Shown here: in pieces, positions 55,656-64,000 of the stretch
Position numbering within the stretch: position 1 is the stretch's first letter
How the letters are laid out: each line of letters opens with the position of its first letter
Origin: Vibrio scophthalmi LMG 19158
GTDB taxonomy: Bacteria > Pseudomonadota > Gammaproteobacteria > Enterobacterales > Vibrionaceae
DNA length: 64,000 bases
Assembly (NCBI RefSeq): GCF_000222585.1
Contig: NZ_AFWE01000040.1
Location: forward strand, 62,001-126,000
Reading direction: 5' to 3'
Notes under the pieces: model-generated
The model's database searches: none
What the model was told of the DNA's origin: nothing
Seen by the model: the letters and a program-made list of their open reading frames with translations, nothing else
Made by a program: the position numbers and the translations under genes

Positions 55656-57329
55656 ATGTTGTTTGGAGATCGTTTTAAAGAGATCAATTTGAAGGGAGAT
55701 CTGTTTGGTGGTGTGACGACCGCTATCATCTCTTTGCCATTGGCGCTGGCATTTGGTGTTGCCTCCGGAGCCGGGGCTGAAGCTGGCTTGTGGGGCGCGA
55801 TCATGGTTGGTTTGTTTGCGGCACTGTTTGGTGGCTCATCAACGCTGATCTCAGAACCAACAGGCCCAATGACAGTGATCATGACTGCGGTATTGACCAG
55901 CATGATGGCTAAGTACCCAGAGACAGGTATGGCGATGACGTTTACCGTAGTGATGATGGCCGGTGCTTTTCAAGTATTACTCGGTACGTTAAAGCTGGGA
56001 AAATACGTCACTTTGATGCCATATAGCGTGATTTCCGGATTTATGTCGGGGATTGGCGTTATTCTTATTATTTTGCAACTCTCGCCGTTATTAGGCCACG
56101 CAGCGCCCTCTGGCGGGGTGATGGGCACTTTGTCTGCATTGCCCGATACATTGGCTAACGTGAAATTTGGTGAACTGTTTTTGGGCGCGCTAACGCTCGG
56201 AATTTTATTTTTCTTTCCATCGAAATACCGCAAATACGTGCCTGCCCAATTAGTTGCATTAGTTGCGGTGACGTTACTCTCGGTTATTTTGTTTGATAAC
56301 GATGCGATTCGCCGCATTGGTGAAATCCCTGCCGGGTTGCCTTCGTTAGTCGTGCCGCACATTAATACAGAAATGTTTACCACCATGGTGATTGATGCCT
56401 TGGTGCTGGGAACATTGGGCTGTATTGATACTTTATTGACGGCGGTTATCGGTGATTCATTAACTCGAAAAGAGCATGACTCTGATAAAGAGCTGCGTGG
56501 TCAAGGCCTTGCGAATATGCTCTCTGGCTTGTTTGGCGCATTGCCAGGGGCAGGTGCCACCATGGGCACGGTGACCAATATTCAAGTTGGAGCACGCTCG
56601 CCACTTTCTGGGGTGATTCGTGCATTGATGCTGGCATTGGTGGTCCTTGTCGCGGGGGGCTTAACCGAGCCGATTCCAATGGCGGTGCTGGCCGGTATTG
56701 CGGTCTATGTTGGTTTTAACATCCTTGATTGGAGTTTTATTCAACGAGCACACAAAGTGAGTGTGCAGGGTATGGCGATCATGTACGGCGTGATGCTACT
56801 GACGGTGTTTGTTGATTTGATTGCTGCGGTGGGATTGGGGGTTTTCATTTCCAATATTATCATCATTGAACGCTTGAGCCGTGAGCAGGCGCGCCAAGTT
56901 AAAGCCATCAGTGATGCTGATGAAGACGATGTACCACTGACGGAAAGTGAACGTGGCTTACTTGACCAAGCAAATGGCAAGGTACTGTTTTTCTATCTGT
57001 CAGGGCCGATGATTTTTAGTGTCTCGAAAGCGATTTCTCGTCAGCACAGCAGTATTGATGAATATGAAGCGATGATTCTTGATCTGACCGATGTGCCGAT
57101 GATTGATGTCACCGTTGGTCTGGCATTGGAAAATGCGATTAACGATGCGCTTGATGCTCATTGTGCGGTGTATTTACTCTGTCCGAATAAACAGATTTGG
57201 CAGCAATTAGAGAAATTCCACATTCTCGATTTAGTGCCGGGGCAAAACATATACTCGTTCCGTTACGAAGCGCTACGTGCTGCGATTAAACATGTTGAAA
57301 CGGATGAACATCAGATGATTACCGTTTAA
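55656..57329 (+). CDS. SulP family anion transporter with STAS domain
   Basis: The 557-residue protein has about 12-14 membrane segments (residues 10-410) with SLPLALAFGVASGAGAEAGL, the SulP loop SEPTGPMTVIMTAV, and GLFGALPGAGATMGTVTNIQ, then a cytoplasmic STAS domain at about 440-545 (VPMIDVTVGLALENAI). SulP proteins carry sulfate, bicarbonate or dicarboxylates. Divergent placement from carbonic anhydrase suggests bicarbonate, but no residue seen here proves it. It interrupts the can-yadGH order of E. coli and has its own terminator. Confidence 0.93.
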   Translation: MLFGDRFKEINLKGDLFGGVTTAIISLPLALAFGVASGAGAEAGLWGAIMVGLFAALFGGSSTLISEPTGPMTVIMTAVLTSMMAKYPETGMAMTFTVVMMAGAFQVLLGTLKLGKYVTLMPYSVISGFMSGIGVILIILQLSPLLGHAAPSGGVMGTLSALPDTLANVKFGELFLGALTLGILFFFPSKYRKYVPAQLVALVAVTLLSVILFDNDAIRRIGEIPAGLPSLVVPHINTEMFTTMVIDALVLGTLGCIDTLLTAVIGDSLTRKEHDSDKELRGQGLANMLSGLFGALPGAGATMGTVTNIQVGARSPLSGVIRALMLALVVLVAGGLTEPIPMAVLAGIAVYVGFNILDWSFIQRAHKVSVQGMAIMYGVMLLTVFVDLIAAVGLGVFISNIIIIERLSREQARQVKAISDADEDDVPLTESERGLLDQANGKVLFFYLSGPMIFSVSKAISRQHSSIDEYEAMILDLTDVPMIDVTVGLALENAINDALDAHCAVYLLCPNKQIWQQLEKFHILDLVPGQNIYSFRYEALRAAIKHVETDEHQMITV

Positions 57330-57357
57330 TTTGACCAATAGATTAGTGATTTAATTG

Positions 57358-57387
57358 AGGCCGTAAGAGAGATCTTACGGTCTTTTT
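57358..57387 (+). terminator. Terminator after the SulP gene
   Basis: 8-bp perfect stem CCGTAAGA/TCTTACGG with a GAGA loop and TCTTTTTATT after it. Confidence 0.9.
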
Positions 57388-57529
57388 ATTTATCGCTAGG
57401 CTAAATGTTTCGAACTTATTCGAAAGGTTTATTTGTAATCATCGTTATTCGACGATAAACTGATTTGAAATTGATAGTCGCTAACCGCTTTGTCATCGAA
57501 AAGCGGTTGGTCACAACAAGCGAGCGATT

Positions 57530-58453
57530 ATGTACGCATTAGAAATAGATCAGCTAAGAAAGACTTATGCTGGCGGATTTGAAGCATTGAAAGGTGTTAG
57601 CCTGAATGTGGAAAAAGGGGATTTTTACGCTTTACTCGGGCCGAACGGCGCGGGTAAATCAACCACGATTGGGGTTATTTCCTCGTTGGTAAATAAGAGT
57701 TCAGGCAAGGTTAAAATTTTTGGCTTTGATATCGATAGCGATCTTGAACGAGCAAAGCAGAATCTTGGTTTGGTACCGCAAGAATTTAACTTTAATCCGT
57801 TTGAAACGGTTGAACAAATCGTACTGCAGCAAGCGGGTTACTATGGCGTTGCCAAGTCGCTTGCTAAGCAACGCGCTGAAAAATATCTGACCAAGTTAGA
57901 CTTGTGGGAAAAGCGCAAAGAGCGCGCGCGTAACCTTTCTGGTGGTATGAAGCGTCGTTTGATGATCGCGCGTGCCTTGATGCATGAGCCACAACTTCTG
58001 ATCCTCGATGAACCAACCGCAGGGGTGGATATTGAATTGCGCCGCTCAATGTGGGAATTCCTCAAAGAGATCAATTCAGAGCAAGGTATTACGATTATTT
58101 TGACCACACACTATCTTGAAGAGGCAGAAATGCTGTGTCGTAACATCGGTATTATCAATCGTGGTGAGTTGATTGAAAACACCTCGATGAAGGCGTTGCT
58201 CTCTAAACTGGATGTGGAAACGTTTATTCTGGATGTCGATACGGAGCAAACTCTTCCAGAGTTAGAAGGGGTCATTTCTCAACATGAAATCAATGGCTCG
58301 CTTGAAATTGAAATTGCCAAGAATAAAGGACTTAACCATGTGTTTGCTCAGTTGAGTGAGCAAGGTGTTCAGGTGATGTCGATGCGCAATAAAGCTAATC
58401 GATTGGAAGAGCTGTTTGTCAGCATTGTTCAGCAACAAAGCCGAGGCGAATAA
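57530..58453 (+). CDS. yadG: ABC transporter ATP-binding protein YadG
   Basis: The 307-residue ATPase has Walker A GPNGAGKST near residue 40, the signature LSGGMKRRLMIARAL near 137, Walker B LLILDEPTAGVD near 157 and the switch His in ILTTHYLEEAE. About 90 residues after the ATPase core match the tail of drug/polysaccharide-type exporters. It pairs with YadH; the substrate is unknown in E. coli too. yadH starts one base after its stop. Confidence 0.95.
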   Translation: MYALEIDQLRKTYAGGFEALKGVSLNVEKGDFYALLGPNGAGKSTTIGVISSLVNKSSGKVKIFGFDIDSDLERAKQNLGLVPQEFNFNPFETVEQIVLQQAGYYGVAKSLAKQRAEKYLTKLDLWEKRKERARNLSGGMKRRLMIARALMHEPQLLILDEPTAGVDIELRRSMWEFLKEINSEQGITIILTTHYLEEAEMLCRNIGIINRGELIENTSMKALLSKLDVETFILDVDTEQTLPELEGVISQHEINGSLEIEIAKNKGLNHVFAQLSEQGVQVMSMRNKANRLEELFVSIVQQQSRGE

Positions 58454-58454
58454 T

Positions 58455-59225
58455 ATGTATCAACTTTACTGGACGGCTTTTTGTAGCTTATTGACTAAAG
58501 AAATCAATCGTTTTACGCGAATTTGGGTTCAAACTCTTGTTCCACCAGCGATCACGATGACGCTCTATTTTATTATCTTTGGTAACTTAATCGGTTCACG
58601 CATTGGCGAAATGAACGGTTTTAGCTATATGGAATATATCGTACCGGGTTTGATCATGATGTCGGTGATCACCAACTCATATTCCAATGTTGCATCGTCG
58701 TTCTTCAGCTCTAAGTTCCAACGCAATATTGAAGAGCTATTGGTTGCACCAGTACCAAACTACGTCATCATTCTTGGCTTTGTCATGGGCGGCGTGGTGC
58801 GGGGCTTGCTGGTGGGGACAATCGTGACGTTTGTGTCGCTGTTTTTTGTTGACCTACAAGTGGATCATTGGGGCATTATCATTGCTACCGTCTTTTTGAC
58901 TTCAGTGGTTTTTTCTTTGGGTGGCTTGATTAATGCAGTCTATGCGCGCACGTTTGATGATATCTCAATCATCCCAACCTTCGTACTGACACCTCTAACC
59001 TATTTGGGTGGCGTGTTTTACTCGATCAGTTTGTTGCCTGAGTTTTGGCAGGGCATTTCGAAGATTAACCCTATCGTCTATATGGTCAATGCGTTCCGCT
59101 ACGGCTTTTTGGGTGTTTCCGATGTTGGCATTGTCACTTCATTTGGTGTGCTGGGAGTGTTTGTTGTCGTATTGTACGCGATTGCTCATTACCTAGTGAC
59201 TAAAGGCATTGGCTTACGTTCGTAG
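58455..59225 (+). CDS. yadH: ABC transporter permease YadH
   Basis: The 256-residue ABC-2 type permease has six membrane helices and the YadH stretches RIWVQTLVPPAITMTLYFII, FSYMEYIVPGLIMMSVI, SSKFQRNIEELLVAPVPN and PTFVLTPLTYLGGVFYSI. The start at ATG 58455 follows GAGGCGAAT and gives the family length; a longer frame from 58416 overlaps yadG and is rejected. With YadG it forms an exporter of unknown substrate. Confidence 0.95.
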   Translation: MYQLYWTAFCSLLTKEINRFTRIWVQTLVPPAITMTLYFIIFGNLIGSRIGEMNGFSYMEYIVPGLIMMSVITNSYSNVASSFFSSKFQRNIEELLVAPVPNYVIILGFVMGGVVRGLLVGTIVTFVSLFFVDLQVDHWGIIIATVFLTSVVFSLGGLINAVYARTFDDISIIPTFVLTPLTYLGGVFYSISLLPEFWQGISKINPIVYMVNAFRYGFLGVSDVGIVTSFGVLGVFVVVLYAIAHYLVTKGIGLRS

Positions 59226-59290
59226 GGTGTGAAGAAGCGAGAGGGTAGAGCGCTTCGCTAGAGAAGTAAGGTGGTTAGTTACGAGGTGTT
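59225..59290. repeat. GAAGCGAGA-containing gap after yadH
   Basis: Contains GAAGAAGCGAGAGGG and a short GCGCTTCGC stretch. It shares the GAAGCGAGA core with the gaps after folA and ampD, but its symmetry is weaker. Confidence 0.35.
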
Positions 59291-59332
59291 TTTAGATTCT
59301 CAAAGCTTTGCTGTTTCTAATTGAACACTCAT

Positions 59333-59363
59333 AAAAAAGGTTGGCATGTGCCAACCTTTTTTG
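59333..59363. terminator. Bidirectional terminator between yadH and panC
   Basis: 12-bp stem AAAAGGTTGGCA/TGCCAACCTTTT with a very short loop, A-run before and T-run after. Confidence 0.92.
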
Positions 59364-59390
59364 TTTTATGCCTGTCGCTAGCGGTTGAGC

Positions 59391-60293
59391 CTAACTCTCT
59401 GGAGAGTTCTCTTCGCTAGTATCAGCCTCTTCTTTCGCTTCAGTCGCCATCTCAACCGTTTGGTTATCAATTAGGCGAGCTTTACCTAGGAAAGCTGACA
59501 TCAGAATCACAGCTTGAGTGGTTTCTGCTGTGATGGTTTGTAGTGTGCGAGCATCACGAATGAAGATTTCATCCGGTTGTAAGCCGGCAGCGCGTAGTTG
59601 GTCGCTGGCATCTTCAATCACTGAGGCGTAATCATCACGGCCACCGCGCATCGCACTACTGATCCAACGCATAGTACGAGCTAAAACAGGGGCACGTTGA
59701 CGTTCGTCGAGAGTGAGCAGGCCGTTGCGTGAACTCATGGCTAAGCCATCCATTTCACGTACGGTTGGAACACCGATGATTTCGATATCCATCGCCAAGT
59801 CTTCCACCATCTTGCGGATGATCGCCAGTTGTTGGAAATCTTTCTCACCAAAACAAGCTATGTTTGGTTGAACGATGTTGAAAAGCTTCGTCACGATGGT
59901 CGATACGCCACGGAAGTGACCAGGACGAGACGCACCTTCAAGCATGGTTGACAGTACTGGCACATCAACCGATGTTTGGCTTTCTAAACCTTCAGGGTAG
60001 ATGGTTTCAGGTGTTGGGGTAAAAACCAACTCGACACCTTCGCCATTGAGCTTGTTTAAGTCGTCTTCTAGAGTGCGAGGATAATTATTAAGGTCATCTG
60101 CGCGCTCAAATTGCATTGGGTTGACGAAGATACTCACTACCACGATATCAGCGTATTCACGTGCTTTACGAACCAGCGTGAGGTGACCTTCGTGAAGGTT
60201 GCCCATGGTTGGGACAAAAGCGACTTTGCGACCGTCACGCTTATACTGTTTGATCTGCTCGCGTAGAGCTGAAATGTCAGCAAATGTTTGCAT
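59391..60293 (-). CDS. panC: Pantothenate synthetase
   Basis: Joins pantoate and beta-alanine with ATP, last step of vitamin B5 synthesis. The 300-residue protein has the HIGH-like [15 protein letters not shown] near residue 27, [28 protein letters not shown] near 148 and the KMSKS-like MSSRNGLL near 186. The C-terminal 20 residues are Glu-rich and extend past the E. coli end (283). It lies 11 bp after panB. Confidence 0.97.
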   Translation of the reverse strand: MQTFADISALREQIKQYKRDGRKVAFVPTMGNLHEGHLTLVRKAREYADIVVVSIFVNPMQFERADDLNNYPRTLEDDLNKLNGEGVELVFTPTPETIYPEGLESQTSVDVPVLSTMLEGASRPGHFRGVSTIVTKLFNIVQPNIACFGEKDFQQLAIIRKMVEDLAMDIEIIGVPTVREMDGLAMSSRNGLLTLDERQRAPVLARTMRWISSAMRGGRDDYASVIEDASDQLRAAGLQPDEIFIRDARTLQTITAETTQAVILMSAFLGKARLIDNQTVEMATEAKEEADTSEENSPES

Positions 60294-60304
60294 GATGATA
60301 TCCT

Positions 60305-61099
60305 CTAGGCAATCGTATGAGCTTCATCTGGGAATGCGGCACTGGCTACATCATCGATGTATTTAGTTACGGCTTTGCGCATATCGCCAGTTTCAGCTAG
60401 GAAGTTTTTCGAGAATTTAGGCATGTAGTTCGCTGCAATGCCGAACATGTCATGCATCACAAGGATCTGACCATCTGTCACGTTGCCTGCACCAATACCA
60501 ATCACAGGAACATCGAGCACTTCGGTAATGCGTGCTGCTAGTTCTTGCGGTACACATTCAAGCAACACAATTTGTGCGCCTGCTTCTTGCAGAGCAAGAG
60601 CGTCACGTACCATACGGTCAGCTTTTTCTTGCTCACGACCTTGAACTTTGAAACCACCGAAAATGTTGACTGATTGAGGGGTTAAACCTAGGTGAGCACA
60701 CACAGGTACAGCGCGCTCAGTCAGCATTTTTACGGTATCAACTAACCAATCACCACCTTCAAGCTTGACCATGTTGGCACCAGCACGCATCAGCTGGCCT
60801 GCGCTTTCACAAGCTTGCTCAGGCGTTGCGTAACTCATGAATGGCATATCAGCCATAAGTAAGCAATTTGGGCTGCCAGCACGCACACAGCGCGTGTGGT
60901 AAGCAATATCTTCTACCGTGACAGGTAATGTGCTTGATTGGCCTTGTAGCACCATACCGAGCGAATCACCGACCAGCAGGACAGGCATTTCTTGTTGCTC
61001 GAATAGTTGAGCAAAGCTTGCGTCATACGCTGTAGAAGAGGCAAATTTACGACCTTCTTGTTTCCACTTAATAAGATCGTTGATGGTAATTTTTTTCAT
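60305..61099 (-). CDS. panB: 3-methyl-2-oxobutanoate hydroxymethyltransferase
   Basis: First step of pantoate synthesis, adding a hydroxymethyl group from methylene-tetrahydrofolate. The 264-residue protein has [24 protein letters not shown] (metal-binding Asp) near 43, [12 protein letters not shown] near 135 and [19 protein letters not shown] near 195. Length is that of E. coli. Upstream folK (24 bp away) links it to folate synthesis, whose product it uses. Confidence 0.98.
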   Translation of the reverse strand: MKKITINDLIKWKQEGRKFASSTAYDASFAQLFEQQEMPVLLVGDSLGMVLQGQSSTLPVTVEDIAYHTRCVRAGSPNCLLMADMPFMSYATPEQACESAGQLMRAGANMVKLEGGDWLVDTVKMLTERAVPVCAHLGLTPQSVNIFGGFKVQGREQEKADRMVRDALALQEAGAQIVLLECVPQELAARITEVLDVPVIGIGAGNVTDGQILVMHDMFGIAANYMPKFSKNFLAETGDMRKAVTKYIDDVASAAFPDEAHTIA

Positions 61100-61122
61100 T
61101 AATTATCCTTAATAGGAGCTGG

Positions 61123-61608
61123 CTATGAGTGCCAAATTCTGAGTCCATTGCGGTCAACTTTTTGTAGCAGTTGTGCAAGCTCAGTCCCGTCAGGGAGCGT
61201 TAAATTAGGGGCGATTTCAGCAAGCGGATAGAGCACAAACTCTCTATCACGCATTCCATAATGTGGAACGGTTAATCGCTCGGAATCGATTTCCTCATTG
61301 CCATAAAGAATAATGTCGAGATCTAAGGTTCTTGGTCCCCAGCGCTCTTCTTTACGGACACGCCCTTGTTCTTGTTCAATTGCTTGGGTGCAATCGAGCA
61401 GTTCAATTGGCGTTAATTCGGTTTGAATAGCCACGACCGCATTGATGTAATCAGGTTGATTTTGTGGCCCCATTGGCGTGCTACTATAGAGCATTGAGGC
61501 CTGAACAAACTCTGATCTAGGCAGCTGTTTTAGCGCCTCAATCGCGACATTCGCTTGTGCAACAGGATCAGCCATATTACTGCCGACAGCAATATAGGCG
61601 GTGATCAT
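61123..61608 (-). CDS. folK: 2-amino-4-hydroxy-6-hydroxymethyldihydropteridine pyrophosphokinase
   Basis: Transfers pyrophosphate from ATP to the pterin in folate synthesis. The 161-residue protein has YIAVGSNMADP, SMLYSSTPMGPQNQPDYINAV and the catalytic RKEERWGPRTLDLDIILYG near 90 with both metal-binding aspartates, then LTVPHYGMRDREFVLYPLAE. Its ATG overlaps the pcnB stop (ATGA), as in E. coli. Confidence 0.97.
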   Translation of the reverse strand: MITAYIAVGSNMADPVAQANVAIEALKQLPRSEFVQASMLYSSTPMGPQNQPDYINAVVAIQTELTPIELLDCTQAIEQEQGRVRKEERWGPRTLDLDIILYGNEEIDSERLTVPHYGMRDREFVLYPLAEIAPNLTLPDGTELAQLLQKVDRNGLRIWHS

Positions 61609-62981
61609 GATGCGTTGCTGCTTTTACGCGTATTACGTCGATTGCGGTTGTTGCTCTTACGGCGACGTTGGCCGCTTTTCGCCGCTGGCTCGCTGTCTAA
61701 TTCTGCGGCCATTTCTTGGCGAATATTACGACCGGCATTTTGGAAAGTGTTCCACCATTTTGCCAGTTTTTCGGTTTCGCCACCTTCGATTTCAGCGCGC
61801 ATTTCTAAGAAATCGTAACCTGCACGGAACTTGTTGAGCTCCATTAAACGGAAAGCGCGTTTACCGTTGCGACGAGGCAAGCGTAATTGCAGTTGCCAAA
61901 TTTCGCGAATGGTTGCGGTATGACGGCGAGGAATCGCGATGGTGCGCACTTGCTCATCAAGGATGATGTTACTTGCTTCCATCATGGCATCGTAATCACA
62001 CAGTTTACGAGTTTCCATTAGCTCTTTTGCTTTCGCTTGCAGTGGGTACCACAGCATGGCCGCAAACATAAATGCAGGGTTAATGCGTTTACCTTCTTCA
62101 ACTCGTTGGTCGGTTGAATCTAAAACGAGATCAAGCATCTGTTCCGCTGGTGAATCGTACTCTTCAGTGAAGAATTCCGATACCGTTGGGAATAGCGGTT
62201 GGAAGAGGTTGTATTCACGCATTAAATGGTACGTCTCAAGGCCGTAGCCAGTTTGTAGCATTTTAAGCGACTCTTCGTACAAACGCGCTGAAGGGATCTC
62301 TTTTAACAGGTGCGCTAACTCTTCGATTGGCGCTGCGGTATCTTCTTCGATATCAAAATCAAGTTTTACGGCAAAGCGGATCGCGCGCAACATACGTACC
62401 GGATCTTCACGGTAACGCGTTTCTGGATCACCGATTAGTCGGACCAGTTTGTCTTCGAGGTCTTCATTGCCGCGAGCGTAATCGTGAATGGCAAAGTTAC
62501 CAATGTTGTAATACATCGCATTGATGGTGAAATCACGGCGCTCTGCATCTTCATCAATGGTGCCATAGACGTTATCGCGTAGCAGCATGCCTTCTTTTGA
62601 TTGCATTGCGACATTTTTGCTTGGCTCTTGGTGGTGACCACGGAAAGTCGCGACTTCGATAATATCGCGGCCAAACATAATGTGCGCTAAGCGGAAACGG
62701 CGGCCAATTAGGCGGCAGTTTTTAAACAAATGGCGAATCTGCTCTGGCGTCGCATTGGTTGCGATATCAAAATCTTTTGGCGAGTGACCTAATAATAAGT
62801 CGCGCACGCCGCCGCCAACAAGAAATGCATCAAAGCCTGCACCATGAAGTCGGTATAGCACCTTCAGTGCATTGTCACTGATTTGCTTGCGCGAAATATT
62901 GTGCTCTTCTCGAGTAATAATATTTAGAGCGAGCTCCGGAAAGCTAGTTAGCTCGCTTGGTGTATAGTCGTTTTTATTCAT
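61605..62981 (-). CDS. pcnB: Poly(A) polymerase I
   Basis: Adds poly(A) tails that mark RNA for decay. The 458-residue protein has the nucleotidyltransferase motif LVGGGVRDLLLG then DFDIATNATPEQI near residue 60, RRFRLAHIMFG, RRDFTINAMYYN near 140 and a basic C-terminal tail rich in Arg, Asn and Ser. The N-terminal ITREEHNISRKQISDNALKV matches PcnB rather than the Cca tRNA enzyme. The start at 62981 lacks a clear ribosome-binding site, so the first residues are not certain. Confidence 0.96.
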   Translation of the reverse strand: MNKNDYTPSELTSFPELALNIITREEHNISRKQISDNALKVLYRLHGAGFDAFLVGGGVRDLLLGHSPKDFDIATNATPEQIRHLFKNCRLIGRRFRLAHIMFGRDIIEVATFRGHHQEPSKNVAMQSKEGMLLRDNVYGTIDEDAERRDFTINAMYYNIGNFAIHDYARGNEDLEDKLVRLIGDPETRYREDPVRMLRAIRFAVKLDFDIEEDTAAPIEELAHLLKEIPSARLYEESLKMLQTGYGLETYHLMREYNLFQPLFPTVSEFFTEEYDSPAEQMLDLVLDSTDQRVEEGKRINPAFMFAAMLWYPLQAKAKELMETRKLCDYDAMMEASNIILDEQVRTIAIPRRHTATIREIWQLQLRLPRRNGKRAFRLMELNKFRAGYDFLEMRAEIEGGETEKLAKWWNTFQNAGRNIRQEMAAELDSEPAAKSGQRRRKSNNRNRRNTRKSSNAS

Positions 62982-63066
62982 GTGCTTTTGACAAAATCGG
63001 TCATTAAACCGCTTCTGTTTCCATTAAATTCTGGCGCCCAAGGGCGAATTTGCGGCTAATAATAGC

Positions 63067-63957
63067 TTAACAAGGCCGATTTGAGAATCTCGGCGTGATC
63101 TCTGTTGTATTAGGTAGCTGCTTAGTATGCCAATTTTGTACGCCCCAATGGATGATTTCTGCTAAGGAAGCGTTTGCTAAATCTTTTTCTAAATCAAAGC
63201 CTAAAAAGTGCATTGCTTCTAATAATGCGGGCTTAGGATTGAGATTGTCTACCGCAGGAGCATGATTTTGTTTTGATAATTTTTGACCATTCTCACCCAA
63301 TGCTAAAGGCAGGTGAAGATAGCTAACAGGGGTTTTGCCTAACATTTTATAGAGACTGATTTGACGTCCAGTCGGTTCAATCAAGTCTGCCCCTCGCACC
63401 ACTTGAGTGATCCCTTGGTCAATATCATCCAATACTACCGCAAGGTTGTAAGCAAATAAGCCATCACGACGCTTTATAATAAAATCTTCATCAGCCAGAG
63501 TGGTCGGAATCGTCAGCAGACCATGCTTTTGGTCGACGAAATCGTACACAGGTTTTGTCATGCGTAGGCGAATCGCACAAGGTGTTGTGGCAGAGAGTTT
63601 CAGATCGCGGCAGGTGCCTAAGTAAAACCCACCTGCTTGTTTGATCTCTTTTCGACTGCATTGGCAATAGTAAGCCTGACCACTCGCGAGCCATTGCTCG
63701 ATTTGATCTTGGTAGAGCTGATGACGTTGGCTTTGGTAAACCACTTCACCATCCCAATGCAGTTGATAAGCCTCTAACGTGCGCAAAATGAGATCTGACG
63801 CGCCCACCATTTCTCTGGGTGGGTCAATATCTTCAATTCTGACTAACCACTGGCCTTGATGGGCTTTGGCTTGAAAATAACTGCCCAGAGCGGCCACTAA
63901 AGAGCCAAAGTGAAGCGGGCCAGAAGGGGAGGGAGCGAAGCGACCGATGTAACTCAT
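63067..63957 (-). CDS. gluQ: Glutamyl-Q tRNA(Asp) synthetase
   Basis: Glutamylates queuosine in tRNA-Asp. The 296-residue protein is a truncated glutamyl-tRNA synthetase without the anticodon domain. It has HIGH-like FAPSPSGPLHFGSLVAALGS near residue 6, a zinc site with YYCQCSRKEI, CDIDQG-like VVLDDIDQGITQVVRGADL and the KMSKS-like GQKLSKQNHAP near 230. The start MSYIGRF is chosen over five upstream codons. The gene normally follows dksA; the last bases of the window (AAAAAGGGAGCAT) look like one arm and T-run of a leftward terminator, possibly that of dksA. Confidence 0.96.
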   Translation of the reverse strand: MSYIGRFAPSPSGPLHFGSLVAALGSYFQAKAHQGQWLVRIEDIDPPREMVGASDLILRTLEAYQLHWDGEVVYQSQRHQLYQDQIEQWLASGQAYYCQCSRKEIKQAGGFYLGTCRDLKLSATTPCAIRLRMTKPVYDFVDQKHGLLTIPTTLADEDFIIKRRDGLFAYNLAVVLDDIDQGITQVVRGADLIEPTGRQISLYKMLGKTPVSYLHLPLALGENGQKLSKQNHAPAVDNLNPKPALLEAMHFLGFDLEKDLANASLAEIIHWGVQNWHTKQLPNTTEITPRFSNRPC

Positions 63958-64000
63958 AATGAAACCGAACAAAGAAGTGAAGAAACCAAAAAGGGAGCAT

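Overview
The window is ordinary chromosomal DNA of a gammaproteobacterium, almost certainly a Vibrio. Three things point there: the malate dehydrogenase-argR-TRAP/TAXI neighbourhood, a pyruvate dehydrogenase operon followed by a LuxR/SmcR/OpaR/HapR-type quorum-sensing master regulator next to hpt, and gene orders that match E. coli in blocks (lptD-surA-pdxA-rsmA-apaGH-folA, pepA-holC-valS, lptFG, nadC-ampD, gluQ-pcnB-folK-panBC, can-yadGH). I see no prophage, integron, insertion sequence, CRISPR array, tRNA or rRNA, and no obvious foreign island. The left end cuts a gene open at base 1. The right end stops just upstream of where dksA is normally found.

Layout: 1-5.6 kb holds a truncated sugar-binding-fold protein, a tandem DUF2061 membrane protein, a universal stress protein and a fused TRAP permease with its TAXI solute receptor. 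5.9-13.3 kb holds divergent argR and mdh, a 63-residue unknown, ispB divergent from rplU-rpmA-cgtA, yjjPB and folA. 13.4-21.3 kb is the leftward lptD-surA-pdxA-rsmA-apaG-apaH cluster plus rightward djlA. 21.3-26.1 kb is leftward ridA, pyrBI with an attenuating leader peptide, argF and a PIN-PhoH ATPase. 26.6-31.6 kb is rightward rapA, rluA and a D-2-hydroxyacid dehydrogenase. 31.7-43 kb holds leftward valS, holC and pepA, rightward lptFG, leftward nadC, rightward ampD, leftward fldB and rightward xerD-dsbC-recJ. 45.9-53 kb is pdhR-aceE-aceF-lpd. 53-55.4 kb is the LuxR-type regulator, hpt and carbonic anhydrase. 55.7-59.2 kb is a SulP transporter and the yadGH ABC exporter. 59.4-64 kb is leftward gluQ, pcnB, folK, panB and panC.

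How the parts work together: LptD, LptF and LptG are the outer-membrane and inner-membrane parts of the LPS export bridge, and SurA chaperones LptD. PyrBI and ArgF compete for carbamoyl phosphate; ArgR-like boxes lie by argR and argF, and a leader-peptide attenuator precedes pyrB. PdhR sits beside its regulon with two near-perfect operators upstream. FolA, FolK, PanB and PanC feed folate and pantothenate. Carbonic anhydrase is divergent from a SulP transporter, suggesting bicarbonate supply.

No convincing undescribed multi-gene system was found. The most notable observations are a one-base insertion splitting aceF that creates its own restart codon; a three-copy 16-bp repeat placing start codons in all three frames before yjjP; a 128-bp palindromic element just upstream of rapA; a terminator-like hairpin abutting the recJ start codon; a complete pyrL attenuator; a structured mdh leader; and a likely Qrr small-RNA pairing site on the LuxR-type regulator mRNA.
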